In this document: positions 42,419 to 51,130 of the stretch, piece after piece | Layout of the letters: each line of letters starts with the position of its first letter | How positions within the stretch are numbered: the first letter of the stretch is position 1 | NCBI GenBank assembly: GCA_012270975.1 | Contig: JAAXHH010000011.1 | Coordinates: 2,381 to 66,380, forward strand | DNA from: Candidatus Latescibacterota bacterium | GTDB lineage: Bacteria; JAAXHH01 | DNA length: 64,000 nt | Direction of reading: 5' to 3' | Made by a program: the position numbers and the translations under genes | The notes under the pieces: generated by a model | What the model saw: only the letters and a program-made list of their open reading frames with translations | Database searches by the model: none | What the model was told of the DNA's origin: nothing

Positions 42419-43570
42419 TCAGGGCATTTCCGAAATCACTTCGAGCGCCCGTTCCACGTCGGTCATCCTGTTGTACAGGTGGGGCGAGAACCGGATCACG
42501 TCGCCGCGCAGGGCGACCATGACGCCGGACTGCTTCAGGTGCTGCGCCACGTCGGCCATCCGGCGGCCGGGGAAGCGGGCGGTTACGATGGCCGAGCGTT
42601 CGTCGGCGTTCCGGGGGGAAGTGACCTCGGCGCCGATCGCGGTCAGGCCGTCGATGAGCTGGTCGGCCAGCACCTGGTTGTGGGCGAAGATTCGGTCGAT
42701 ACCCGTGTCCACGAGGAACTCGATCGATTTCGCGAACCCGCCGGACAACCCGTAGGCCATCGTGCTGAACTCGAAACGGGACGCGTCCTCCGGGTAGTCC
42801 GGCGGATCGGTCCGGATATCCCAGATGTCCTTTTGGCTTCGGAAGCCCACCAGGCCGGGTTCGAGGCTCGTGGCGAGGTGTGGCGCGAGGTACATGACCG
42901 CGATTCCGAAGGGCCCGCACAGCCATTTGTACGCACCCGTGGCAACGGCGTCCACGCCCATGCCGGGGGCGTCGGTGGGCACCGCTCCGGCCGACTGCGT
43001 GGCGTCCACGACGAGCAGGGCGCCGTGGCGGTGCGCGATTTCCGCGAATTCGGCGAGATCCCAGCGCTGGCCGCTGCGGAACTCCACGTGGGACAGGGCC
43101 ACCACCGCCGTATTGTCGTCCACCAGGTCCCTGACTCGTTCGGGGTCGACGGTGTCTCCCTGCGCGTGCGCCAGCCGGATCTCGCAACCCGTGTGGTTGG
43201 CGACGCGTCTCCAGGGGTACACCGATGCGGGGAAGGCGACGTCGGTGCTGACGACGTTGGTATCCGCGCCGGGCATGACTGCCCACGCGAGGGAACTCAG
43301 GAGTTCCGTGGTGCTGGAACCGGCGGCGATGTCCGCCGGTGACGCGTTAAAGAGTCTGGCCCCCTGCCGGTGGAGTTCGTCGAATACCGTGGCCTCGGCT
43401 TCTTCGTCGAAGTGGTTGCTGCCGTGTTCGGCGACGTCCCGGTACCAGTCGGTGATCGCCTCGGCCGCCGGACGGTACATGGGCGTCACGTTGGCCGCGT
43501 TGATGTACGTGCAGGTCTGCGCTACGGGGAATTCATCGACCGGTACCAGGGGATCGAGGGACGATGGCAT
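42419..43570 (-). CDS. Class V aminotransferase/cysteine desulfurase-like PLP enzyme
   Basis: 383 aa. Features: FNASPADIAAGSSTTELLSSL, VVALSHVEFRSGQRWDL, LLVVDATQSAGAVPTDA with the pyridine-binding Asp, and VATGAYKWLCGPFGIAVMYL with the PLP lysine. The active-site Cys loop of desulfurases is not evident, so a kynureninase- or isopenicillin-N epimerase-like role is more plausible than sulfur transfer. Third gene of the PLP operon, 18 bases downstream of the class I aminotransferase. Confidence 0.83.
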   Translation of the reverse strand: MPSSLDPLVPVDEFPVAQTCTYINAANVTPMYRPAAEAITDWYRDVAEHGSNHFDEEAEATVFDELHRQGARLFNASPADIAAGSSTTELLSSLAWAVMPGADTNVVSTDVAFPASVYPWRRVANHTGCEIRLAHAQGDTVDPERVRDLVDDNTAVVALSHVEFRSGQRWDLAEFAEIAHRHGALLVVDATQSAGAVPTDAPGMGVDAVATGAYKWLCGPFGIAVMYLAPHLATSLEPGLVGFRSQKDIWDIRTDPPDYPEDASRFEFSTMAYGLSGGFAKSIEFLVDTGIDRIFAHNQVLADQLIDGLTAIGAEVTSPRNADERSAIVTARFPGRRMADVAQHLKQSGVMVALRGDVIRFSPHLYNRMTDVERALEVISEMP

Positions 43571-43588
43571 GGCAGGCCCTTCCCGAGG

Positions 43589-44767
43589 TCAACCGGCGGC
43601 CGCGCCGCGCTCGTTTTCCGACCCCGCGGCCTCTTCCTCGGCCACCTGGCGGAGCATACTGGAAATACGGCGCAGCCCCTCGTTCAGGTAGTCGGGCGGC
43701 AGGCCGTAGCTGATGCGGAGATGGTTGGGCACGCCGAAGTAGTCGCCGGGACCGATGAGTACCGATTTCTCCTGGATCAGTCGGTTCGCCAGCGTCGCGG
43801 AATCCGTCTTCAGGTTGTACCGGACGAAGGAAATGGCCGTCGCCTGGGGCGGCACGAGACTCAGGATGTCCGCGTTATCGCCGATCCAGGTCTGGTAGTT
43901 ATCCCATCCACTCCGTATGTAGCCCCGCGTCCGCTCGAAGATGGCCTTCCGCACGTCCGGGCGCAGCGCCAGCGGCGCGAGGAAGTGGTTGGACAGCTTG
44001 GCCGTGCTCAGCGTCAGGTACTCGTGTCGCTTCCAGAGCTCCCTGATCAGGTCTTCGGGACCCACGAGCCAGCCGATCCGAAGGCCGGGCATGGCGAAGG
44101 ACTTGGACATGCTGCCCGCCGCGATAACCCGGTCGTACCGTCCGTAGAAGGAAGGCGAAACCTCGTCGCGTTCCCGTTCGGACCCGGCGTAGATCTCGTC
44201 CGCGAGCAGGTAGGCGCCACTGCGTTCTGCCGTGCGGACGACGGCATCCATTTCGGACTCGGTCAGGATCTGTCCGGTGGGGTTGTTCGGGTTGCAGATG
44301 GAGATCAGTTTCGTCCGGTTCGTAACCGCGGCTTCCAGGCTGTCGGTGTCAAGCGCCCAGCCGCGGTCCGGATCGAGGGTGAACGTCCTGCGCACGGCCC
44401 CCAGGTTGTGCGCGAGCCCCCAGCTCTGGAGGTAGCAGGGCACCTGGACGGCCACCTCTTTGCCGCCTTCCAGCAGGGTCTGGAACGTAATGTAATTTGC
44501 CTCGATACATCCAATGGTTACCAGCACGTTTTCGGCTGTCGCACCAGGATAGTACTGGGCGATAGCCTCCCGCAGTTCCGGCGAGCCGTTGGCGTATCCG
44601 TAACCCAGTTCGGTCTCCAGCATGCGATCCAGGACGTCCGGATCGTGTTCGATCAGTTCCCTTACTGTAACCGGGTGCGCGCCGCTCTCGGACAGGTTGT
44701 ATTCGACGACCTGTTCCCAGTCCGACATGATCCGTTCCAATTCGAATGTCTGGAAGGCCGCTGCCAT
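43589..44767 (-). CDS. Class I/II aminotransferase
   Basis: 392 aa fold type I aminotransferase. SICNPNNPTGQILTESEMD, LLADEIYAGSERERD with the pyridine-binding Asp, and AAGSMSKSFAMPGLRIGWLVG with the PLP lysine, plus the C-terminal LRISYGLPPDYLNEGLRRI. AAGGAG seven bases before the ATG. Second gene in the operon after the ornithine cyclodeaminase-like gene. Substrate not determinable; the layout resembles aspartate/aromatic aminotransferases and capreomycidine-synthase-like enzymes. Confidence 0.87.
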   Translation of the reverse strand: MAAAFQTFELERIMSDWEQVVEYNLSESGAHPVTVRELIEHDPDVLDRMLETELGYGYANGSPELREAIAQYYPGATAENVLVTIGCIEANYITFQTLLEGGKEVAVQVPCYLQSWGLAHNLGAVRRTFTLDPDRGWALDTDSLEAAVTNRTKLISICNPNNPTGQILTESEMDAVVRTAERSGAYLLADEIYAGSERERDEVSPSFYGRYDRVIAAGSMSKSFAMPGLRIGWLVGPEDLIRELWKRHEYLTLSTAKLSNHFLAPLALRPDVRKAIFERTRGYIRSGWDNYQTWIGDNADILSLVPPQATAISFVRYNLKTDSATLANRLIQEKSVLIGPGDYFGVPNHLRISYGLPPDYLNEGLRRISSMLRQVAEEEAAGSENERGAAAG

Positions 44768-44831
44768 GTGCTTGCTCCTTGGTTTTATGTGCCGCCGACC
44801 AGCCTGGTTATGCCGGCCGTTGTCCGTTGCG

Positions 44832-45779
44832 CTACTTTACGGCGTGGTAGACGGCCTTGGATATCTGGATGTCCTGCACAGCGACGCCCGTCGAATCGGC
44901 GATCGTGATCTGGTCGTCGGAAGTGCGGCCCAGGGAAGGATTCTGGATCACGTTTCCGAGCTCGACCACCTTGTCTTCACCAATGGCGCCCGCCATCATC
45001 GCCTGCGCAATCTCGCCCCGCAGCCTGCACTGCGGAATGCTGTCCGCCACTACCACGTCGGCTTTTGCGAGGACACCGGGATCGAGTTCGATCTTGTCCG
45101 GCGTGTCGGATCCCATGGCCGTGATATGGGTGCCGGGCCGAACCTGGCCAGCGGTCAGCAGCGGAGACAGGGACGGGGTGGACATGATGATGAGATTACT
45201 TGTCGCCGCCACGGCTCCGGCGTCGTCCGTTATCTCGACGGTATATCCCTGGGATTCCATTTCCTGCTTGTAGGAAGCCTTGCTCTCGGCGGAACGGCCC
45301 CAGGCGATCACGTCCGTACAGTCCACAACGCTCTTGAGATATTCGACCTGCATGCGCGCCTGCAGCCCCGTGCCAAACACGCCGATGCGGCTTACGTTCT
45401 TAGGCGCCAGGGCCTTCGCCACCACGGGCCCCATGGCGGCCGTGCGCACGGACGTCAGGTAGCCCTCGTCGAGTAGAATCGCCACCGGCTGGCCGGTCCG
45501 CTGGTTGAAGATCAACATCATGCCCTGGACGCGGGGAACGCCGAGATTCGGGTTGTCCGTGAACCCGGACGCCAGCTTGATGACGTAGTAGTCGTCGTCG
45601 TTGATCGCGCCGTACTTGATGTGCACGTTCCCGGGAGGATCCTCGAAGTGCATCTCGCCGACCGGCGGCACTTGCACCTTCCCCTGCGAATAGGCGACGA
45701 AACCGTCTTCTATATCCTGAATGACGTCAATGCCCTCTACGGCTTCCTTGATGCGGTCCAGCTCGACGATGAGCGGCAT
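44832..45779 (-). CDS. Ornithine cyclodeaminase/mu-crystallin family NAD(P)-binding protein
   Basis: 315 aa. Rossmann motif RIGVFGTGLQARMQVEYL, an upstream catalytic-lysine region (NDDDYYVIKLASGF, MMLIFNQRTGQPVAILLDEG), and ITAMGSDTPDKIELDPGVL with the conserved Asp after GSD. Members deaminate ornithine to proline, reduce ketimines, or act as alanine/tauropine-type dehydrogenases. AGGAG-rich ribosome binding site before the ATG at 45779. First gene of the four-gene PLP cluster, driven by the promoter at 45868-45896. Confidence 0.88.
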   Translation of the reverse strand: MPLIVELDRIKEAVEGIDVIQDIEDGFVAYSQGKVQVPPVGEMHFEDPPGNVHIKYGAINDDDYYVIKLASGFTDNPNLGVPRVQGMMLIFNQRTGQPVAILLDEGYLTSVRTAAMGPVVAKALAPKNVSRIGVFGTGLQARMQVEYLKSVVDCTDVIAWGRSAESKASYKQEMESQGYTVEITDDAGAVAATSNLIIMSTPSLSPLLTAGQVRPGTHITAMGSDTPDKIELDPGVLAKADVVVADSIPQCRLRGEIAQAMMAGAIGEDKVVELGNVIQNPSLGRTSDDQITIADSTGVAVQDIQISKAVYHAVK

Positions 45780-45867
45780 GGTAAGACTCCTCCCGGCAGT
45801 CTCCGGTTATCTGGGGTTTGCGCACGGCGCAACAGGCAAGTGGATTGTTTCCCGAAAATGAGCAGAC

Positions 45868-45896
45868 AAAATAACGTTTTTTGGGGGTAAAGTCAA
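45868..45896 (-). promoter_or_regulatory. Promoter for the ornithine cyclodeaminase/PLP operon
   Basis: On the minus strand: TTGACT (45896-45891), 17-base spacer, TATTTT (45873-45868). Predicted start near 45861, giving an ~80-base leader before the start codon at 45779. Confidence 0.55.
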
Positions 45897-45987
45897 ATAA
45901 AACCGCGCCGAACGGGGATTCCGCTCGCCAGGTCGAAGACCCGCCGGGACGGCCGCCGGGGCACGCCCTTCAAGGCGGGATATTGTG

Positions 45988-46016
45988 TTGACAAAACCCC
46001 CGGCGTGTCGCACACT
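45988..46016 (+). promoter_or_regulatory. Candidate promoter for the ABC ATPase gene
   Basis: Perfect TTGACA (45988-45993), 17-base spacer, then CACACT, a weak -10. It lies 48 bases before the ATPase start. Only the -35 is convincing. Confidence 0.35.
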
Positions 46017-46063
46017 ACGGGAGTCTCACAGGCACATCGGTAGATCTCCGGAGGAATACCCGC

Positions 46064-47164
46064 ATGGCGGATGTGGTCCTGAAGAACGTGGACAAGCGGT
46101 TCGACAAGAACACGGTGGTCCGAAACGTCAACCTGGAAATCAGGGACCGGGAGTTCGTCGTGCTCGTCGGACCCTCCGGATGCGGCAAGTCCACCACGCT
46201 GCGCATGATCGCCGGCCTTGAAGAGGTGACTTCCGGCGAAATCCACATCGACGGGAAACGCGTGAACGACGTCCCGCCGAAGGACCGTGACATCGCCATG
46301 GTATTCCAGAACTACGCGCTGTATCCCCACATGACGGTATACGAGAACATGGCCTTCGGGCTCAAGCTGCGCAAGTACCCCCGCTCCGAGATCGAGGCGC
46401 GGGTCAACGAGACCGCCGGCATCTTGGGTATCGGGCATCTCCTCGCGCGCAAGCCGAAGGCGCTCTCGGGTGGTGAACGGCAGCGCGTGGCGGTGGGCCG
46501 TGCCATCGTGCGCAAGCCCAAGGTGTTTCTCTTCGACGAACCTCTTTCCAACCTGGACGCCAAGTTGCGCGTGCAGATGCGGACGGAGATCAGCAAGCTA
46601 CACAACAGCCTGGAAGCGACCATCGTCTACGTCACCCATGACCAGGTCGAGGCCATGACCATGGGCGACCGGATCGCCGTGATGAAAGACGGCGAGGTGC
46701 AGCAGGTCGCCGCGCCCCTCGAGCTTTACGAGAAACCGGCGAACCGGTTCGTCGCGGGCTTCATCGGCAGTCCGGGCATGAACTTCCTGGAGGGCAGGGT
46801 CGTATTCGACAACGGGCATGCGGAGTTCGACGAAGGCAACCTCCGGCTTCCCATTCCGGATGGTATGCGGGAAGCCCTGGCGCCCTGGCGGGACAGGGAG
46901 GTCACCTTTGGCATCCGCCCGGAGGACATCACTTCCGTGGATGCGAACAAGGACTGGAAAGAGGCCCGTCAGATCAAGGCGACCGTCGAAGTGGTGGAAC
47001 CCATGGGAAGCGAAACCTTCCTGTACCTGACTACCGGCCGTTATCCGTTCATCGCCAGGGTGGACGCCTTCGTGGATCCCGGTTTAAACACGGAAATGCC
47101 GCTCCTCGTGAACATGGCCAGGGCCCACTTCTTCTCCAGAGACGACGAGGCGGCGATCGTTTGA
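46064..47164 (+). CDS. Sugar ABC transporter ATP-binding protein (MalK/UgpC type)
   Basis: 366 aa. Walker A GPSGCGKST (36-44), Q-loop FQNYALYPHM, signature LSGGERQ (134-140), Walker B FLFDE (155-159), DPLSNLD-type D-loop and the switch His in YVTHDQVEAMTM. A C-terminal TOBE/OB regulatory domain begins about residue 240 (MNFLEGRVVF, FGIRPEDI). This shared ATPase type energises several carbohydrate permeases. No permease or binding protein is adjacent, so it may serve systems elsewhere. GGAGG nine bases before the ATG. Confidence 0.95.
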   Translation: MADVVLKNVDKRFDKNTVVRNVNLEIRDREFVVLVGPSGCGKSTTLRMIAGLEEVTSGEIHIDGKRVNDVPPKDRDIAMVFQNYALYPHMTVYENMAFGLKLRKYPRSEIEARVNETAGILGIGHLLARKPKALSGGERQRVAVGRAIVRKPKVFLFDEPLSNLDAKLRVQMRTEISKLHNSLEATIVYVTHDQVEAMTMGDRIAVMKDGEVQQVAAPLELYEKPANRFVAGFIGSPGMNFLEGRVVFDNGHAEFDEGNLRLPIPDGMREALAPWRDREVTFGIRPEDITSVDANKDWKEARQIKATVEVVEPMGSETFLYLTTGRYPFIARVDAFVDPGLNTEMPLLVNMARAHFFSRDDEAAIV

Positions 47165-47183
47165 CCGGATGAGTAGTCGAGCG

Positions 47184-48104
47184 TCAACCCAGGTGGGCGC
47201 GTTTGGCGAGGAAGGTCAATAGGGCCAGATCGAATGGCGTGCCGGTGTCCAGGCTGAGATAGTCCGCCGCGTTCTCCCTGCAGACGCGGGTATACAGCGC
47301 GTCCTGTTCCTTCAGGTCGCCCAGGTAGGCTTCCCGGATAACGTGCGGGTGGGTGTATACCTCTTCCCCGGTCTCCATGTCGCGGAAACGGGCGGGGTGC
47401 CGAAAGGAAAAGTCCTTCTCGGCGGGATCAAGCAGACGAAACACGATCACTTCATGTTTTCGATGGCGGAAATGCCGGATGCTGTCGACGATGTCTCCGG
47501 GGTCGTCGAACAGGTCGGAAATGATGATGATCAGCCCGCGCCGCTTGATCCGTTCCGCCAGCGAGTGAAAAGTCGCCCGGCTTCGCGTTCCGGACCCGGG
47601 TTCCACGGCGTGCAGCCGCTGCAGAATGGCGTGCAGGTGGTTGCGGATCGACCGCGGGGGAACGTATTGCCGTATGCGCTCGTCGTACAGCACCAGGCCT
47701 ACGGAGTCCTGCTGGCTCAGCATGAGGTAGGTGAGGGCGGCCGCCAGGTACCGGCCGTATTCCAGCTTGCTGATGCCGTTGGACGCGTATTCCATCGACG
47801 CGCTGACGTCCAGGAAGATATAGGACTTCAGGTTGGTTTCTTCTTCGTATTCCTTGATGTAGAACCGATCGGACTTGGCGAAGACCTTCCAGTCGACATG
47901 CTTGATGTGATCGCCGGGCATATACTGCCGATGTTCCGCGTACTCGACACTGAACCCATGGTAGGGACTGCTGTGCAGTCCGGCGATGAACCCTTCCACG
48001 ACCAGGCGAGCCTTGAGGTCCAGCCGGGCGAGCCGGGACACGGTCATTGGATCGAGGTACTTGCGATAGTCGGGCGTGTTCGGCGTATTCATGGATAACT
48101 GCAA
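47184..48104 (-). CDS. DUF58 domain protein
   Basis: 306 aa. DUF58 core with GFSVEYAEHRQYMPGDHIKHVDWKVFAKSD (in parts: EYAEHRQYMPGD, HVDWKVFAKSD) followed by a VWA-like domain beginning IFLDVSASMEYAS, a DxSxS metal site, and RGLIIIISDLFDD. DUF58 proteins are partners of MoxR ATPases in chaperone-like complexes that mature other proteins or act on the envelope. It starts 13 bases after the MoxR gene. The usual BatA/BatB membrane VWA proteins are not present here. Confidence 0.92.
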   Translation of the reverse strand: MQLSMNTPNTPDYRKYLDPMTVSRLARLDLKARLVVEGFIAGLHSSPYHGFSVEYAEHRQYMPGDHIKHVDWKVFAKSDRFYIKEYEEETNLKSYIFLDVSASMEYASNGISKLEYGRYLAAALTYLMLSQQDSVGLVLYDERIRQYVPPRSIRNHLHAILQRLHAVEPGSGTRSRATFHSLAERIKRRGLIIIISDLFDDPGDIVDSIRHFRHRKHEVIVFRLLDPAEKDFSFRHPARFRDMETGEEVYTHPHVIREAYLGDLKEQDALYTRVCRENAADYLSLDTGTPFDLALLTFLAKRAHLG

Positions 48105-48117
48105 CGCGTAAAGAAGG

Positions 48118-49125
48118 CTAGGACGCCTTCATTTCATCTATCAACTGCGTGATGATGTCATCGGCGGTGACGCCGTCCGCGTCCGCGTTGAAATTGGTCA
48201 CTATGCGGTGTCTCAGCACCGGCTGAGCCAGGGCACGCACATCTTCCGGAGTGGGCGTGTAGTTTCCCGAGAGCACCGCGCGCGCCTTCGCGCCCAGGAT
48301 CAGGTACTGGGAAGCCCGGGGTCCGGCGCCCCAGCTGACCCTGTCCCGGATGAACGGCGGGGCGTCCGGCTCGATCGGACGGGTCATGCGCGCCAGCGTG
48401 ACGGCGTATTCGACGACGTGGTCCGCCACGGGCACCCTTCGGACCAGTTGCTGCAGTTTCTTCACGTCGTCCCCCGTCAGGATATGCTCCGGCACGGCCT
48501 CCTGGACGCTCGTCGTACTCCGGGCGATTTCGATCTCTTCGCTGCGGGACGGATAATCCATGTAGATACTGAACATGAAGCGGTCCAACTGGGCCTCCGG
48601 CAGGGGATAGGTGCCTTCCTGCTCGATGGGATTCTGCGTCGCCAGGACAAAAAACGGCTCGTCGAGCTTCATGGAATCCCCCGCGGCCGTCACTTCGTGT
48701 TCCTGCATCGCCTGCAACAGCGCCGCCTGGGTCTTGGGCGGCGTACGGTTGACTTCGTCAGCCAGGATTACGTTTGCGAAAATCGGTCCGCGGATGAACT
48801 TGAATTCCCGGTGGCCGGTCGTCCGGTCCTCTTCCAGGATTTCCGTTCCCGTGATATCGGACGGCATCAGGTCGGGAGTGAACTGTATGCGGCTGAACTT
48901 GAGATCGAGTGTCCTGGAAAGCGTATTGATCAGCAGCGTCTTGGCCAGCCCCGGGACACCGATCAGCAGTGCGTGACCGTTGGCCAAGAGGACGGTCAGG
49001 AGTTGCTGAATGACATCCTGCTGGCCGATGATGACCTTGGAAATCTCTTTGCGTATGCCTATGCCCGCTTCTTTGAGTTCCTCTACGATCCTCAGATCGT
49101 CGTCGTGTTGCCGTTCTTCATTCAT
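48118..49125 (-). CDS. MoxR family AAA+ ATPase
   Basis: About 335 aa. Walker A GVPGLAKT, Walker B VILADEVNR with TPPKTQAALLQAMQE, sensor 1 FVLATQNPIEQEGTYPLPEAQLDRF (in parts: FVLATQNPIEQ, PLPEAQLDRFM) and the C-terminal lid with WGAGPRASQYLI. Acts as a chaperone with the co-transcribed DUF58 protein. I place the start at 49125 (MNEERQHDD) with AGGA seven bases upstream. The frame extends to 49206, but that part is a 33-bp tandem duplication that also duplicates the ribosome binding site. Confidence 0.93.
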   Translation of the reverse strand: MNEERQHDDDLRIVEELKEAGIGIRKEISKVIIGQQDVIQQLLTVLLANGHALLIGVPGLAKTLLINTLSRTLDLKFSRIQFTPDLMPSDITGTEILEEDRTTGHREFKFIRGPIFANVILADEVNRTPPKTQAALLQAMQEHEVTAAGDSMKLDEPFFVLATQNPIEQEGTYPLPEAQLDRFMFSIYMDYPSRSEEIEIARSTTSVQEAVPEHILTGDDVKKLQQLVRRVPVADHVVEYAVTLARMTRPIEPDAPPFIRDRVSWGAGPRASQYLILGAKARAVLSGNYTPTPEDVRALAQPVLRHRIVTNFNADADGVTADDIITQLIDEMKAS

Positions 49126-49127
49126 TT

Positions 49128-49193
49128 GCACTTCCTGCTGAGATGAGCATCCGTTTCCATGCACTTCCTGCTGAGATGAGCACCCGTTTCCAT
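49128..49193. repeat. 33-bp tandem duplication at the start of the MoxR gene
   Basis: Two copies (49128-49160 and 49161-49193) differing at one base. Each carries the AGGAAG ribosome binding element of the MoxR gene on the minus strand. The duplication keeps the frame open upstream and yields a repeated GNGCSSQQEV if translated. Confidence 0.9.
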
Positions 49194-49383
49194 CGTCGCG
49201 CGACATCAGTACCCAATTCCTGATACCTGGTCCGATCCCGCGGTCTTCAGGGTCCCGGCCCCGTCAGCGCGCCGATACCGGCAAGATACAGCCTGAAAAG
49301 ATACAGAATCGCTGGGAAGGCTTTCAAGAGGTTTAAACGGTAGGTGGGACCTCCTTTATCGCTTTTTCGGTTGATTCGAAATG

Positions 49384-49854
49384 CTATTTTCCTAGTTTTC
49401 TGATCAGGATATCCTTGATCTCCGCCACGTCGGTCTCAATCCGATCCAACCGCTGATCAACGGCGTCGAGTCTTTGTTCAACGGCGTCGAGTCTTTGTTC
49501 AACGGCGTCGAGTCTTTGTTCAACGGCGTCGAGTCTCTGATCAACGGCGTCGAGCCGCTTGTCTACAGTATCGAGCCGTTGGTCAACAGCCTCGAACCGT
49601 TGATCTACGGTATCGAACTGTCGGTCCACGGCCTCAAACCGCTGGTCAACGCTATCGAATCGCCGGTCTACGCACCCGTGCAGGGCGCTGATCTTCCGCG
49701 TAACTTCCCTGCCAAAGACATTGAATCTGTTGATCATACCTTCCTCAAACACATTCAACCTCTTGGTCAGGTCTTTCCCTAAGACATCAAACCTGTCGGT
49801 CATTCTTTTCTCTAAGACATCGAACCTCTTGTTTACATCTTCGTTGGTCGCCAT
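49384..49854 (-). CDS. Heptad-repeat coiled-coil protein
   Basis: 156 aa, almost wholly coiled coil. It is made of seven-residue units such as LDAVDQR, LDAVEQR and FEAVDQR from about residue 60 to 140, with a more diverged first half (FDVLEKRMTD) and a short tail (DILIRKLGK). No signal peptide or membrane helix. The DNA behind the repeats is a 21-bp tandem array, so the length can vary by slippage without loss of frame. Similar proteins are annotated only as hypothetical or apolipoprotein-like; function unknown. The gene stands alone between the MoxR/DUF58 pair and the DUF6807 operon. Confidence 0.75.
   Translation of the reverse strand: MATNEDVNKRFDVLEKRMTDRFDVLGKDLTKRLNVFEEGMINRFNVFGREVTRKISALHGCVDRRFDSVDQRFEAVDRQFDTVDQRFEAVDQRLDTVDKRLDAVDQRLDAVEQRLDAVEQRLDAVEQRLDAVDQRLDRIETDVAEIKDILIRKLGK
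49455..49560. repeat. 21-bp tandem repeat array inside the coiled-coil gene
   Basis: About five near-identical units of the type caacggcgtcgagtctttgtt, each encoding one heptad. Three successive units are identical, which indicates recent expansion. Older, diverged units continue to about 49660. Confidence 0.9.
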
Positions 49855-49949
49855 AGACGCCTCCTGTGAGAGATATTCCTTCAGGCTACGAAAGTGTCAC
49901 TCTCGGTATTGGTCGACGCTATGGCGATTTTCTCGAACAATGTGAGATT

Positions 49950-51041
49950 TTAAGATTCCCAGTTCGCCCTCGGTCCATCCACGTAATCCAGGAAGCGGTC
50001 TGCGATGGCCGCCTCCCGCGTATCGCCCGTGTGTATGACGACACGCCACCGGAATGTGGTTTCGGTGTCCGCGGCGCAGTGACAGTCGTCCCAGACCATC
50101 CAGCAGTTCGCGGCGAAGAGTCCGTACCCCCGCACGTGCCAGGCCGTGGGATAACGCAGATTATCCGGGTGGTCGAACACGGCGAACCCGGCGGTTTCGT
50201 TACCTACCGGACCGCAGTAGTCCATCCAGTGGGCCCGCCGGGACCAGCACCCGGTCTCATCGCCCGCGCCGTAGGCGTTGCGCATCCTGCCGTCGCCCGA
50301 GGCGTTCATGGAAGGGTTGACGCGGATGCTCAGGAATCCGCCTTCCTTCGTGGACCCGATCGTAACGGGGCCGTGATCGGCGATCAGTGTGAAGAGAACG
50401 TCCAGCACGACGGCGTTCCGGCCGGTGTCGAACAGGCGGTACCACCGGCGGTCGGACATGAGCGGCCGGTCTCCTTCGTACCAGGTGTTGTGTGTGGCGA
50501 TGGTCAGCGAGAGGGGCCCCTGGTGGATAGCCATCTCGTCCTGGACGGTCCTCCCGAACCCGGGCCGGTCGAACTCTCCCCAGCAGTCCACGCCGTTGAT
50601 GGCGCCCTGCATGAGGGTAAGTCCCCGCTGCCAGGGATGCTCGCCCTCGCTGTAAGCCGGCATAGGCTCCCTGAGCATGTTGACCCTGCCGGGCGTCAGG
50701 ATGGGATTGATGACGGGCTTGGGGTATCCGGCGCCGTGGTGGAAAGTCATAAACGGCGCTCCCCCCAGCGATACTTCCACCAGGTCTGTCCGGCATTCGT
50801 ATCCTATCCCGCGGGCGGTCACTGCGTCGTCGATCGCGGCAGCTTCCCAGGTCCCTTCCTCACCCGCTTCCATGGCGGGCAGGATGGCATGATATACCGG
50901 CGACAGGGGGTCCCGCTCGGCGAGCAGGACCGCGCCTTCTCGAGAAGAAAGGCGGAGGACCGGCGCATTGCAGTCCGCAGGCGCCGGGATGGGGGCCAAC
51001 TGGGCCGTTCTGGATCGTGGCGACGTCAGGGTCAATTTCAT
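49950..51041 (-). CDS. DUF6807 (PmoA-like) family protein
   Basis: 363 aa, beta-rich. The layout matches DUF6807: YPKPVINPILTPGRVNMLRE, the HPWQRGLTLMQGAINGVDCWGE block (in parts: HPWQRGLTLMQ, INGVDCWGE), a VLDVLFTLIADHGPVTIG strand set, GGFLSIRVNPSM and WMDYCGPV. Members are usually linked to sugar or acid-sugar degradation genes and are probably cytosolic; the reaction is not known to me. Last gene of the six-gene minus-strand cluster. Confidence 0.8.
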   Translation of the reverse strand: MKLTLTSPRSRTAQLAPIPAPADCNAPVLRLSSREGAVLLAERDPLSPVYHAILPAMEAGEEGTWEAAAIDDAVTARGIGYECRTDLVEVSLGGAPFMTFHHGAGYPKPVINPILTPGRVNMLREPMPAYSEGEHPWQRGLTLMQGAINGVDCWGEFDRPGFGRTVQDEMAIHQGPLSLTIATHNTWYEGDRPLMSDRRWYRLFDTGRNAVVLDVLFTLIADHGPVTIGSTKEGGFLSIRVNPSMNASGDGRMRNAYGAGDETGCWSRRAHWMDYCGPVGNETAGFAVFDHPDNLRYPTAWHVRGYGLFAANCWMVWDDCHCAADTETTFRWRVVIHTGDTREAAIADRFLDYVDGPRANWES

Positions 51042-51130
51042 GGATTTTTGTTCTCCCCTGCTTCAAATCGGGTTGTCGTTCGGTTGCGTCGCCTCCGCGT
51101 CGCGCAATTCGTACTTAGTCCGGCGCGAAA

